A DNA stretch of 64,000 nt from Aliiglaciecola sp. M165 (GCF_007197995.1 NZ_VKKH01000005.1:186001-250000); one strand, 5' to 3'. Shown: positions 18,948-28,310, counted from the first letter of the stretch. The notes: generated from the letters alone by a model not told the origin. Numbers and translations: made by a program.

Positions 18948-20144
18948 TTAAAATATTAAATCTATTCCAACCGACCAAATCGAGAAGTCTCCAACGTCGG
19001 TACGAGAATCTTCCCCTAAGAAGTAATCCACTTTGAGTGCCGCATTCGGATGGAAATCATGTCTAAGGGTTACACCGGAACCTTTAAATTCGTATTCCCT
19101 AAACGCCTCGGCAAACGCTATGCCTGTATCGAAAAGAATTTGGTTGTTAACTTTTGAGAGAAACTTATCTTCCACATTGTCTTGGGTAAATTCTTCAGTG
19201 TGGACTAAGATAGTTATTTCGGGAGTAACTCTGTACCCTAGTGATGCGTACCAAACTTGATTAAACACATCAACGGAATCTTTTATGCCGTATCGAGTAA
19301 TTTCGAAATCGATTAAAATGTCATTTTTATCGATATTGAATCCTAAATAACTATATCTTCCGTCTTTACCTGTATATTTAATGGCATTTAAGAAATTGTC
19401 GACTTCAACGTCTGTAGCCCCTTGACTTATTGCAAAATCAATAGCTGGTTGAGCGGCCGCGAATATTACATCTGTGTCAACTTCTCCGCCATCTAAGACA
19501 TTGAAAATTACTCCACCATATATGTTCCACCATCCACCTGAAAAATTTGCTCTAAGTGATACAATATCATCAAGGCCAAACGAGTTCGTTTCGCCTGTAA
19601 GGGGCTCAAAAAAATCTCCTTCCCAGCTACCATATAGAATTTTAGTTGTCAGAGCGTATTGGCCGAACGTAAAATCACTATCTAAAGTTATTCCATCGAT
19701 AGTATTGAATTCAAAAGGTTGATAGACAGATTTAGGCAGACGTGCAAAATTATAGGCATAGCCTACATTTTCAAATTCTGATTGATAAAATAAAGGATTT
19801 GCAAATCGACCAGCGCTAATACGGTGATTCGGTGTGAGCTCATAGCTGATGTAGGCTCTAGACGCCTCTAGGTTGAAATTGTTTTTACCCTCTGCAACAA
19901 TTTGTATCGTAGCACTTAGACCATCCCCCATATCTGCGCGAGCCTGTAACGCGAACAATGATTCATCTTTAAAAGAAAGCTCACCATTTCCTTCAATACC
20001 CTGATGTGCAGGAGTATCACCGTCTTGGTCTGAAGAAGTGGCTCGAATGGAGGCAAAACCGTTAATAGAAACTTCTGCAAAAGCGGAATATGTAGAAGTT
20101 ATTAATATAAATAAGAGTGCAGGAGTACAACTTATTATTCTCAC
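18948..20144 (-). CDS. Outer membrane porin
   Basis: The 398-residue product has a signal peptide (cleavage near SAFAEVS), alternating amphipathic strands throughout, many aromatic girdle residues and a C-terminal phenylalanine (VGIDLIF), as expected for a beta-barrel inserted by BAM. The N-terminal VSINGFASIRAT strand is typical of Alteromonadales porins often seen with short phosphate-binding proteins. It is divergent from a GlxA-type regulator, which may control it. The transported solute is unknown. Confidence 0.85.
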   Translation of the reverse strand: MRIISCTPALLFILITSTYSAFAEVSINGFASIRATSSDQDGDTPAHQGIEGNGELSFKDESLFALQARADMGDGLSATIQIVAEGKNNFNLEASRAYISYELTPNHRISAGRFANPLFYQSEFENVGYAYNFARLPKSVYQPFEFNTIDGITLDSDFTFGQYALTTKILYGSWEGDFFEPLTGETNSFGLDDIVSLRANFSGGWWNIYGGVIFNVLDGGEVDTDVIFAAAQPAIDFAISQGATDVEVDNFLNAIKYTGKDGRYSYLGFNIDKNDILIDFEITRYGIKDSVDVFNQVWYASLGYRVTPEITILVHTEEFTQDNVEDKFLSKVNNQILFDTGIAFAEAFREYEFKGSGVTLRHDFHPNAALKVDYFLGEDSRTDVGDFSIWSVGIDLIF

Positions 20145-20367
20145 TTTGGTTACCTCATTAATTTAACTAGCTCTTTATTGATAGTTAACCAATACGCAAT
20201 AAATTTTTTTTATAACATAATTGGATTAAACTCAGCCTCGATTCAAAATAGTTCAACGCATCAAAGAGGCAGGTAAAGCGTGTGTTACTGATGATGTGAT
20301 TAATTTAAGAATGCTTCCAGGGTTTAAAATTAGGAATTAGGGTTAAAACTATTAGTTGGAATAAATT
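20145..20367. promoter_or_regulatory. Divergent control region between porin and AraC-type regulator
   Basis: This 223-bp AT-rich region separates the porin (minus) from the regulator (plus), the usual place for a regulator to act on its neighbour. TTGGAATAAATTGTG provides ribosome binding and the GTG start of the regulator. I cannot define operators by eye. Confidence 0.4.
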
Positions 20368-21387
20368 GTGGAAAATAACAAAAAAATAATGATACTAGTT
20401 GTTAGAGAAACTTCTGCTTCCGTGGCGTATAGTTTTATAGATATACTTAATGTTGTCGGCCGAGCCTGGGATGGCATTCCAATGTCTCCCGCTAGTTCTA
20501 GTGGCTTCGATATACAAATGGCTTCCTTTCTACCTGCTCCCCTTTTACTAAAAAGCGGCCTATCTATTCATAATCTAATTGACGTCAGACATGCGGATGA
20601 GCCAGATATCATTATCATCCCAGACCTTATTATCGGAACCAATATTCAACCCAGCGATATGTGGAGAGACGAAATTAGCTGGATAAAGCAATCTCACCAC
20701 AGAGGTGCACTAATTGTTGGCGCATGTACGGGAAGTATTTTGCTTGCTGAATCAGGTATTCTTAACGACGAGATGGCAACTTCCCATTGGGGGTTTTACA
20801 CAATGATGGAAAGTAATTACCCAAAAATAAAACTTAATCGAGACGACCGAATAGTAGTTTCTGGCAAAGACTCTACACTGATCACAACTGGTGGTTACGC
20901 AACTTCCAAAGAGCTTATGATGTACTTAGTACAACGTTTCTTTGGGAAGGCTGAGATGATTCGGATCATAAAGTTGTTTTTGTTTGGTAAATATAGTTCT
21001 GGACAACAACCTTATGTATACTTAGACATCCCTCTGAGTACTAAAGACAAGGCTATAAACGAAAGTATTAGGTGGTTACTTGACAATATTATTGATGGAA
21101 CCCCCCTAGCCGGAATGCTCGAAGCCGCTGGTTTACCCTACAGTACATTCATACGTCGCTTCAAAGATGCTACAGGTTACACCCCAAATAAATATATTCA
21201 ATACTTCAGAATTGAGCGAGCTAAAAAGCTTTTGGAGCTTACAAAAATTCCTTTAGAGCAGGTATGTTTTGATGTTGGCTATGAGGACCCTCGCTCATTT
21301 CGAAATTTATTTAAGAGGCTCGTGCAAATGTCTCCATCGGAGTACCGGCGCCAATTTAGTACGGTTGATGATTTACTCCCAGAGTAA
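20368..21387 (+). CDS. GlxA family transcriptional regulator (DJ-1/PfpI plus AraC HTH)
   Basis: The 339-residue protein has an N-terminal DJ-1/PfpI-like domain (about 5-185) with Cys120 in GACTGSILLAESG followed by ATSHW, and a C-terminal AraC-type double helix-turn-helix (about 225-330) ending in the signature VCFDVGYEDPRSFRNLFKR. GlxA-type regulators respond to small metabolites and activate nearby genes. It starts with GTG. The divergent porin/PstS-like pair is the most likely target, by position. A paralogous regulator lies convergently downstream. Confidence 0.88.
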   Translation: MENNKKIMILVVRETSASVAYSFIDILNVVGRAWDGIPMSPASSSGFDIQMASFLPAPLLLKSGLSIHNLIDVRHADEPDIIIIPDLIIGTNIQPSDMWRDEISWIKQSHHRGALIVGACTGSILLAESGILNDEMATSHWGFYTMMESNYPKIKLNRDDRIVVSGKDSTLITTGGYATSKELMMYLVQRFFGKAEMIRIIKLFLFGKYSSGQQPYVYLDIPLSTKDKAINESIRWLLDNIIDGTPLAGMLEAAGLPYSTFIRRFKDATGYTPNKYIQYFRIERAKKLLELTKIPLEQVCFDVGYEDPRSFRNLFKRLVQMSPSEYRRQFSTVDDLLPE

Positions 21388-21404
21388 ACTCGCGCTAAAT
21401 CAAG

Positions 21405-21444
21405 TTTAATGTAATGGCCAAATTAACGATGGCACTACATTTTA
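21405..21444. terminator. Inverted repeat between the two convergent regulators
   Basis: AATGTA at 21408-21413 and TACATT at 21436-21441, with an inner GCC/GGC pair, form an imperfect hairpin between two converging genes. It may serve as a bidirectional terminator. Confidence 0.35.
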
Positions 21445-21528
21445 ATGCTGGGGCAACTATTAATCTCCCCTATCAACAAATAGGTACGTTTCACAGACCA
21501 AATTGTAAGCATGTAAAGTTAATATTTA

Positions 21529-22548
21529 TTAAGGCTTTATGGGGTACTTGAGGAACTTTTTCCGATATTGATTAGGAGTTACGCCTGTGTGTTTTTTAAA
21601 CAACCTTCGAAATGATGACATATCTGAATACCCTACATCAGAAGCGATCTCTTCAATATTTGTATTGTTTGCTTCTAAACAGTCTTTCGCTTCTTCCATT
21701 CTGAGGGATACTACATATTCAATGGGTGTGTAACCAGTGGCCTGCATAAATCTTCGGTAAACCGTTTTTTTGGAAACAGATGTTATCTTAACCATTTCCG
21801 CTACTGGATTTTTCTTGTCATAATTTTCAGAAATCCACAACTGTAACTCCTCGATCATCTTGTCATCATGACGACGTTTTCTAAAGCCAGTTGCGTATGG
21901 GATAATTCCGTCAGATTTATCCCCTAATAACCATAGCTTCGATAATCTACATGATTCTGCAGTACCTCGAAACCGTGATACCAGGAAAACTATTAGTTCC
22001 TCCCAACCACCGGCACCACCGATAGTAAGTATACGGTCATCAATGGTACCAATACTGACTCTGTTGGGTTTTACTGTAATACTTGGGTAGTCCTGTTCAA
22101 ATCTTTGTAATGCACACCAGTGGGTAGTTATCATCTTTCCATTAAGAATACCGCTCTCTGCCAGCAGCAGAGCTCCAGTACAGATACTGCTTAAAATGGC
22201 CCCGTTTTCATATTGTGATTTAATCCACCTAGCTTCTTTGGGCCATCTGCCTATGACAGAGTTAAACGGATCTACAAAGAGGTCAGGAATAATAACGATA
22301 TCTGGTGTAGTGGCGGACTCAAATGTATGAGTTGCTTTTAATGGTGCGCCAGTTGGCGCATTAATGATGTCAGTTGTGAGAGCAACTATTTCCACATTAA
22401 AAGGCGTCACTCCTACTTCTTCTCGCGTAGCGAAAGTCCAAGCTTTACCGACACTTTGGAGAGTTTCATGAACTATATATAATATGGATGCCGAACATTC
22501 TGGTATCATAACAATCGCTATATTTTGTACTTTCACTTCTTTCACCAA
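21529..22548 (-). CDS. GlxA family transcriptional regulator (DJ-1/PfpI plus AraC HTH), second copy
   Basis: This protein is also 339 residues and has the same layout as its convergent neighbour: a DJ-1/PfpI domain with Cys123 in SSICTGALLLAESG followed by TTHW, and an AraC HTH with IASDVGYSDMSSFRRLFKK near the C-terminus. The two differ enough to be old duplicates or separate acquisitions. Its start is divergent from the TPR-GGDEF gene, which could be a target. The ligand is unknown. Confidence 0.88.
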   Translation of the reverse strand: MVKEVKVQNIAIVMIPECSASILYIVHETLQSVGKAWTFATREEVGVTPFNVEIVALTTDIINAPTGAPLKATHTFESATTPDIVIIPDLFVDPFNSVIGRWPKEARWIKSQYENGAILSSICTGALLLAESGILNGKMITTHWCALQRFEQDYPSITVKPNRVSIGTIDDRILTIGGAGGWEELIVFLVSRFRGTAESCRLSKLWLLGDKSDGIIPYATGFRKRRHDDKMIEELQLWISENYDKKNPVAEMVKITSVSKKTVYRRFMQATGYTPIEYVVSLRMEEAKDCLEANNTNIEEIASDVGYSDMSSFRRLFKKHTGVTPNQYRKKFLKYPIKP

Positions 22549-22804
22549 ATAGCTAGTAATTTATTAAGTTCCTGATGAACTATTAATATCAATAGTACTC
22601 CCTCACATTATTCTCAATCAACTTTAAAAAGCATTAGCTTTATTACTAACATCATCCTGACTAGAAATCTTTAAATTGGCAGAGTCTGAATGAATGTTCT
22701 ATATTTCCCGTTCACTCATCACAAGTGATAACGGATATTTAACTTCGAAAAACAAGAAATGGCATTAGTTGTTTTAATATAAATATTGGAGCGCAAATTA
22801 TATT

Positions 22805-24661
22805 TTGCTAAAAATTTTAAAGTTTGCTTTTGGATATTTTCCGATCGTAGTAATGGCTTCAACATTTACTGAAGTAGAGTCTGAACTTAAAGTCGTATTG
22901 GATCGATTGTCTTCGGACCCACACACAAGCTTACAGTCGTTAAATAGAATATTGAAGTCCTCAGACATTGAGACTTATCCCGAATTATTGTTGCGATTAC
23001 TTAAGGCAAAATGTTTTTCTGAAATAAATTTAGGAAAATTTGAAGAAGCCATGAGAACAGCAGAACAAGGTTTGGCGCAGCTTGATGGGGAATCTACGAA
23101 TCAGGGGAAAGTAAGATTTATCATATGTAAAGCAAATGTCGAGGTGCAAAGAGGTAACGCGTTTGGGGCACTAAGTCTTTACAATAAAGCAGTGGAATTC
23201 GCTAAAGGCACCAATGAGCTAGAGGCGTTTTCTTTGCAATACAGAGCACGTTATTTCTTAAATTATCAATCTTTTGATGAGGCTATTCAAGATAGCCTGA
23301 AAGCATACGAACTCTATATTCTGGAAGGCGGTCACGAAGCTCAAGCAAATGGAGCTCTCATGAATATAGGGCTGGCCTACTACAAAATGAAAGACTTTGA
23401 CAGCGCCAGAGATTACCTCCGCCAATCGCTAATGTATTTTTCTAAGACTGACCACCCTTTTGTTCAAGCAAACATATACCACACACTTGGTTTAATAGCA
23501 TATTCTACTGGAGATATTAGCGAAGCGATTGATAATATTGAAGAATCTGCCGCCATTAACAATGCTATTCAGAATAAAATTGCATTGTTTAAAGACTACA
23601 TAGCATTAATTGACTGTTTCATAGCAAACAAAGATGTGAAAATGGCTAAAAGTTATCTCAATAGAATTATAAATATACGTAAAAATTTAAATTCTAATGA
23701 TGTAATAATTGCTGCTGAAATTGCAGAGGCTAAAGTGTTTTCATTAGACAATAATGTTTATTCAGCAATTGCAAAAATTAGTAAGTTAGAGAAAAAATTC
23801 ACTCTCAATAATTTGCAGTCACTCGAAGTCTTTCAGCTACTTATCGAACTATATGAAAAAACTGATAACGTATCTATGGCTAATACCTATCTACATAAAA
23901 TATTAAGTTTGGAAAGAACCGTTTTTAACGATCGAATACTAAACAATACTAGGCAGATTAGTCTTAGGTACAAAGTTAGAGACATTCAGGTTAAGAACGA
24001 ATTACTTAATTTGAAGGCGCAAGCAGCAGCTTCTGAAATCGCATTAAAAGAGGAAAAGATGGCGTTATACTTTTTTATCACTTGCGTTGTAATTTGTGCT
24101 CTTTTAGTTTCCATAGTTATGGTTGTGCTGTTGTTTAAGAAGAATAAGGAAATAAAATTAATGTCACTGACTGACGAACTTACTGGAGTTATGAACCGTA
24201 GAGCAGTTATAAATCAATTAAAAAGAGAAGTGGACCATACGTTACGTTACGATAAAAAAATAGTAGTCGGCATTGTTGACATAGATCATTTTAAAAGTTT
24301 GAACGATAAGTTTGGCCACCCATTTGGGGATCAAGTGCTTATTACGATAGCTAGCAAGTGCTTGTCTATAATAAGAGCATCTGACTATTTTGGAAGACTC
24401 GGTGGAGAGGAGTTCATGTTCATTTTACCCGAAACGGACCTGACTAAAGCCCTGGCTTTTAGTGACAGATTGCGTGCGATAGTGAAGAGTACCAATTTAT
24501 CAGATGGGAAAATATCTGTTCATATTAGCGTCAGTATCGGAATCGCTTCACTGACGAGTGAAGATACCGTTGATAGCATATATCACAAAGCTGATACTGC
24601 TCTTTACCAAGCGAAAACGTCGGGGAGAGATCGTACTGCGATGTTCGAAAGCACAAACTAA
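22805..24661 (+). CDS. TPR-repeat membrane diguanylate cyclase
   Basis: The 618-residue protein starts at TTG 22805 with a hydrophobic signal or anchor. A long periplasmic helical array of TPR-like repeats covers about residues 25-370 (for example ALMNIGLAYYKMKDFDSARDYLRQSL). A transmembrane helix at about 420-446 leads to a cytoplasmic GGDEF domain. The active site is intact (GGEEF at 533-537) and the c-di-GMP inhibitory site RxxD is present at 524-527 with the correct five-residue spacing. It therefore probably makes c-di-GMP under product feedback, sensing through the TPR part. It lies directly upstream of the four-cysteine operon. Confidence 0.88.
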   Translation: MLKILKFAFGYFPIVVMASTFTEVESELKVVLDRLSSDPHTSLQSLNRILKSSDIETYPELLLRLLKAKCFSEINLGKFEEAMRTAEQGLAQLDGESTNQGKVRFIICKANVEVQRGNAFGALSLYNKAVEFAKGTNELEAFSLQYRARYFLNYQSFDEAIQDSLKAYELYILEGGHEAQANGALMNIGLAYYKMKDFDSARDYLRQSLMYFSKTDHPFVQANIYHTLGLIAYSTGDISEAIDNIEESAAINNAIQNKIALFKDYIALIDCFIANKDVKMAKSYLNRIINIRKNLNSNDVIIAAEIAEAKVFSLDNNVYSAIAKISKLEKKFTLNNLQSLEVFQLLIELYEKTDNVSMANTYLHKILSLERTVFNDRILNNTRQISLRYKVRDIQVKNELLNLKAQAAASEIALKEEKMALYFFITCVVICALLVSIVMVVLLFKKNKEIKLMSLTDELTGVMNRRAVINQLKREVDHTLRYDKKIVVGIVDIDHFKSLNDKFGHPFGDQVLITIASKCLSIIRASDYFGRLGGEEFMFILPETDLTKALAFSDRLRAIVKSTNLSDGKISVHISVSIGIASLTSEDTVDSIYHKADTALYQAKTSGRDRTAMFESTN

Positions 24662-25082
24662 AGGATCTAAGTAGCGATAGTCATTTTTCAGCGTAAATTG
24701 TTTCATCTTAATTTTTTGGGCTTCATTGCCTCCTTTCTGTCCGTTCTTACACGTTAATTCCAACTGATTTGTACTAAGATCACAAGCAATTTAAGAGCTA
24801 GCAATAAGCACAGCAAATTAGTTAGGCAGCCTCGATTACTCTCACTAACACTAACACTAACGTAGAAGTTTGAGTGATGTTTTTATAAACAGGGGCATTT
24901 AATAGTAAGCGCTTTAAACCAAGTTTTGTGGAAATCTAATTTTTCCTTATTTTAATGCGTAATTGTTGCTTCTTAGCAACAGCTTTAAGCATGACGTTAT
25001 GAAATTAACCTTGAAAAAGTGCTTCTGTCAAAAATTAACAATTGGTTGGCCTATCAGTGTCACCCTGCCAATGGAGTAACAA
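24662..25082. other. Gene-poor stretch, 421 bp
   Basis: No gene is visible. It contains a short tandem repeat, ACTAAC three times at 24844-24861, and ends with the GGAG ribosome binding site of the next gene. The promoter of the following operon should lie here. Confidence 0.45.
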
Positions 25083-25655
25083 ATGAAATTACGCATTAAT
25101 GTAGTTTTTCTTATAGTTTCAACGATCTCATCATTGAGTGTGCTTGGTTCTTCGGAAAACAATGTTGTATACAGCGCCAGCAAATGCGCACTCAATTCAA
25201 TGGACGGATCTTTAACATGGTTTTCAGGAAAAGAATCTTGGGACGATAACAACATTCCCAGCTCTGTATATTCCAGCTATGGACTGCACAATAAGTCAAG
25301 CGATAAGTTTTTTAGTGTAAATTGTCCTATTGTCAATTTAGCACCTGAAATAGTATCACCAGTTTCAGTTGAAGTGAGATTTAAAAACTCCGATAAATTT
25401 AGAGAGGGAACAGAGACTCTCAATCATTATTACGGAGATGGATACTATGTATGGTGGCCAGTTGGTTGTCGATTAAATTCCAGAACCTCGGACAGGAAAT
25501 ATTCAAAAAAATCTCAATTCGTATCTTTTGCAGGTTTAACCGGGGGGACCAGCAAACAATTGCCAAGTCTCACGCAAAACACCGACAGTACGTACGGTAT
25601 TTCCTGTTATATGGGGCCAGACTCAAAAATATTTAATTACGTGGTTTCTCAATGA
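25083..25655 (+). CDS. Exported four-cysteine protein, paralog 1 of 3
   Basis: The 190-residue product has a signal peptide (about 1-22) and four cysteines in the mature part. They sit in the shared pattern YSASKC, GLHNKSSDKFFSVNCPI, VGCRL and SCYMGPDSKIFNY. The same landmarks occur in the next two genes, so the three are diverged tandem copies. The four cysteines probably form two disulfides in a small periplasmic or secreted beta-rich domain. I do not recognise a named family. A looser similarity exists to gammaproteobacterial secreted proteins of unknown function with N-S...CP and C-x-GP/PP...SY landmarks. Confidence 0.72.
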   Translation: MKLRINVVFLIVSTISSLSVLGSSENNVVYSASKCALNSMDGSLTWFSGKESWDDNNIPSSVYSSYGLHNKSSDKFFSVNCPIVNLAPEIVSPVSVEVRFKNSDKFREGTETLNHYYGDGYYVWWPVGCRLNSRTSDRKYSKKSQFVSFAGLTGGTSKQLPSLTQNTDSTYGISCYMGPDSKIFNYVVSQ

Positions 25656-25712
25656 TCCCTCCAACATTATTTAGCGCAAACTTTGAAATTTACACCCCGA
25701 AGGAAAACACAA

Positions 25713-26246
25713 ATGAATAAACCATCTTTTTACATCGGATCGCTGTGCTTCTTTATAGCCACCAGCGCTTTTTCCCAGACTCCCAAACACAAAGCGTTGT
25801 ATAACACTAATAGTTGTAAAGTACATGTATATAAATCTGAGTCAGAGGCAGAGTGGGAAGAAGAATCTGGAGCGATACATAAAATTTATGGAATAAATAA
25901 TTCCTCAGGTAGTAAGTTCCACAGAGTATATTGTCCTATCGATAATCATATTCCTCAAACGACACCTAGTGGCAAATTAGTCGTCAATGTAACTTTTTCA
26001 AACAACTTCGATGTTTCTAAGCATGAAATCAATCGTTTTCATCCAATAGGCTGTAGATTAAAAACGACAAATTGGAGCGGTCAGTATGGCAATACAACTA
26101 GGTGGAATAGCTTCAAGGGGCTTACATCGAGTGGGTCAATCGAGCGGGAGCTAAGTGTAGACTGGATATACAGTGGAAGCGCGGGAATGGAGTGCTTAAT
26201 TGGTCCAGGAATGGGTTTAATCAGTTACGAAGCATCTTTTTACTAA
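25713..26246 (+). CDS. Exported four-cysteine protein, paralog 2 of 3
   Basis: I start this 177-residue protein at ATG 25713, behind AAGGAAAA, because it gives a signal peptide (SAFSQTP cleavage region); the frame extends ten codons upstream without need. Landmarks shared with its neighbours are YNTNSC, GINNSSGSKFHRVYCPI, IGCRL, FKGLT and CLIGPGMGLISY. It differs in carrying an acidic stretch (ESEAEWEEES) after the first cysteine. It is 57 nt downstream of paralog 1 and 70 nt upstream of paralog 3. Function is unknown. Confidence 0.72.
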   Translation: MNKPSFYIGSLCFFIATSAFSQTPKHKALYNTNSCKVHVYKSESEAEWEEESGAIHKIYGINNSSGSKFHRVYCPIDNHIPQTTPSGKLVVNVTFSNNFDVSKHEINRFHPIGCRLKTTNWSGQYGNTTRWNSFKGLTSSGSIERELSVDWIYSGSAGMECLIGPGMGLISYEASFY

Positions 26247-26248
26247 TC

Positions 26249-26299
26249 AGGTGGCAGTTTATGAATTTTCGAAACAAAAAATCAGCCGCTAAACCACCT
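26249..26299 (+). repeat. Inverted repeat between paralogs 2 and 3
   Basis: AGGTGG at 26249-26254 and CCACCT at 26294-26299, with an inner GTTT/AAAC pair, could fold in the transcript between the second and third paralog genes. It may tune relative expression or mRNA stability. Confidence 0.35.
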
Positions 26300-26316
26300 A
26301 TCTTGAGATAATCACA

Positions 26317-26844
26317 ATGAATCAAACTTTTAGAACATTTTTTATTTTAGTTTTGACGTTAACGTCTACCAGCAGCATTGCTACGGGTGAAAGCGCCGTT
26401 ATCTATAATGCGAACAATTGTGCTTCATCGTATTTATCAGGACCAAATTCAGACTTGGACCCAAAGTCAGTCTATAGAGTCGACGGTGTCCACAATAGTT
26501 CATCAGAACAATTTTTTCAGCTTACATGCCCAATTGATATAACTTCTTTGGAAAAAAGACCGATATCAATCGAAGTCTACGCCAGGTACCGTGGTAATTC
26601 GAACGATTCAAAGCACCAAACTGCTACTTCTGTGGTCGGATGCTACGTTACACATAGAAATTGGAAGGGGTCTAGCTACAAAGTTAGCTCTTTTATATCA
26701 TTTGTAGGAGAAACATCTTTCGGAGCGAAGTCTATTGGTCCCATTTATGGTGGCTTTGCAAGTGGCAGCGCAATTCTGAAATGTACTTTGGGACCTGGCA
26801 TGAGTCTATTTAATTATTCAGCGATAATCGAGTACGAAGATTAA
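26317..26844 (+). CDS. Exported four-cysteine protein, paralog 3 of 3
   Basis: The 175-residue product has a signal peptide (about 1-22, ending SSIATGE) and the shared landmarks YNANNC, GVHNSSSEQFFQLTCPI, VGCYV, FVGET and CTLGPGMSLFNY. Its stop codon overlaps the start of the next gene (TAATG), which points to translational coupling with the membrane-anchored partner. Function is unknown. Sequence divergence between copies suggests different ligands or partners rather than gene dosage. Confidence 0.72.
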   Translation: MNQTFRTFFILVLTLTSTSSIATGESAVIYNANNCASSYLSGPNSDLDPKSVYRVDGVHNSSSEQFFQLTCPIDITSLEKRPISIEVYARYRGNSNDSKHQTATSVVGCYVTHRNWKGSSYKVSSFISFVGETSFGAKSIGPIYGGFASGSAILKCTLGPGMSLFNYSAIIEYED

Positions 26845-27491
26845 TGAAAAAAATTTTCCTGATTTGCTTTACCGTAGTAATAGTAAATGTATGTGCGAGT
26901 TTGTTCTTGCATGTAAAGCTGAATAGGCAATATGAATTTTTCAACGAAGCGCAGAGTAAATCCCTTCAAATTTATTTAAAAGAAATAAACGAAGTTAAGC
27001 TAAAAATAAATGAGGTTAATACAGCGTATAGTTCGCCGGAAGAAAAAACTAGCCCTGAGAAAAAAACCCCACTCTTGACGCCTATTGATACGTTAGATGG
27101 CAATTTAGATAGGCGTCATGATGAGTCTGGGTTGGATATTGCAGACACTAATATAATTAGCATGGAGGAAGAATTTGGAAATTACCAGAGCGAACTAAAT
27201 CAATCAGACTATAACAATGCTTTTCAAGAAATACTTTACCAAAATTATAGAAATAATTTTTTAGAACATGCTCCTAATAGTGAAGTAGACGCAAAATTTA
27301 GATGTACGGATATTGTGTGTGAGATTGTAATATCCTCTTATGACTACAAGCAGATAGACCTTCTTTCAGATTGGTTGGTAATGGGTAAAGCGCTTGTTGG
27401 TCTTCAGTTTAGCGAATGTATCATCGAGCGTAGCGAGGAGAGTAGTTTGCTAATTTTTACCAACATTTGTGTTATCGGCAGTTCGAATTGA
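26844..27491 (+). CDS. Membrane-anchored coiled-coil protein, unknown function
   Basis: The 215-residue protein has one N-terminal transmembrane helix (about 4-22), then a charged coiled-coil-like segment (about 28-60, QSKSLQIYLKEINEVKLKINEV) and an acidic, proline- and lysine-rich linker. It ends in a small C-terminal domain with paired cysteines (FRCTDIVCEIVI, SECIIE, NICVIG). The C-terminal part resembles small cysteine-containing periplasmic domains found at the ends of other membrane-anchored proteins, but I cannot name it. The TAATG overlap with paralog 3 shows it belongs to the same operon and may anchor or process the secreted proteins. Confidence 0.65.
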   Translation: MKKIFLICFTVVIVNVCASLFLHVKLNRQYEFFNEAQSKSLQIYLKEINEVKLKINEVNTAYSSPEEKTSPEKKTPLLTPIDTLDGNLDRRHDESGLDIADTNIISMEEEFGNYQSELNQSDYNNAFQEILYQNYRNNFLEHAPNSEVDAKFRCTDIVCEIVISSYDYKQIDLLSDWLVMGKALVGLQFSECIIERSEESSLLIFTNICVIGSSN

Positions 27492-27872
27492 GCACGTTAA
27501 AGCCGTCCTCGGGGAACGTCCTCAAATTTTGACCTCGGTGTCTCAGATAGATGGGATTGGTCGAATAATCTGACAGATTTATATCGACAAATTAGGACCA
27601 AATATAAAATGGACTTAGTGCTGTTCTTAGTTAATACATAGCAAGTAATAGTCTCCTAAATTTTAGCTTTTAAATGGCTCAAGCTAATTTAAGCAGTTTT
27701 TTTAGACTTGTTAGAAACATAATCGCTGGATTAACAAGGTTATTCTAAATAGGACTTTCGATGCCATTTGTTTTTCCTTAAGAACATATGGCTAAATTAA
27801 TATGAGATCTCGTCATTCCAAATGAGCTTTTGACATTTTCTTTCAAAATTAACATTTTTAATAGGAACTTAT
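27492..27872. other. Gene-poor stretch, 381 bp
   Basis: I see no gene, clear terminator or repeat here. It separates the four-cysteine operon from the acetyltransferase. Confidence 0.4.
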
Positions 27873-28310
27873 ATGCTCGAATTAGACGTCTCTAAATTAG
27901 AGCAATTACGCAAATTTTCCGAAATGGAGAAAAAGGAAGATACTGCAAGATTTATTATTCCCACCACCTTTAAACAGCATATGTGCTTTCAAGCGGATGA
28001 GGCTCTCACATACCTGTCCATATATGACGATGGTGCACTTGTTGGTTTCTTTATGATACGCACCGAAAACTCAGAGAGTGTCGAGTTGAGGAGAATGGTT
28101 GTTTTTAAGAAAGGCATAGGGGTGGGTCAAAGATCGCTATATGCCTTGGAAAAATATTGCGAGACTCATTTAGCCTGTAAGAGGATTTGGCTTGATGTTT
28201 TTTCCTACAACACCCGAGCCAGGCACATCTATGAAAAAACAGGATATGAAAAGTTTAAGACTGCGAACTACTCTCAAAGAACTTTAATTTTTATGGAAAA
28301 GTACATTTGA
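27873..28310 (+). CDS. GNAT family N-acetyltransferase
   Basis: The 145-residue product has the GNAT core: the ELRRMVVFKKGIGVGQRSL segment (strand 4 and the acetyl-CoA P-loop, here G-x-GVG-x-R) and the C-terminal IWLDVFSYNTRARHIYEKTGYEKF motif. Such enzymes move an acetyl group from acetyl-CoA to an amine, in small molecules or protein N-termini. There is no neighbour that reveals the substrate. The ATG at 27873 follows AGGAAC. Confidence 0.85.
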   Translation: MLELDVSKLEQLRKFSEMEKKEDTARFIIPTTFKQHMCFQADEALTYLSIYDDGALVGFFMIRTENSESVELRRMVVFKKGIGVGQRSLYALEKYCETHLACKRIWLDVFSYNTRARHIYEKTGYEKFKTANYSQRTLIFMEKYI

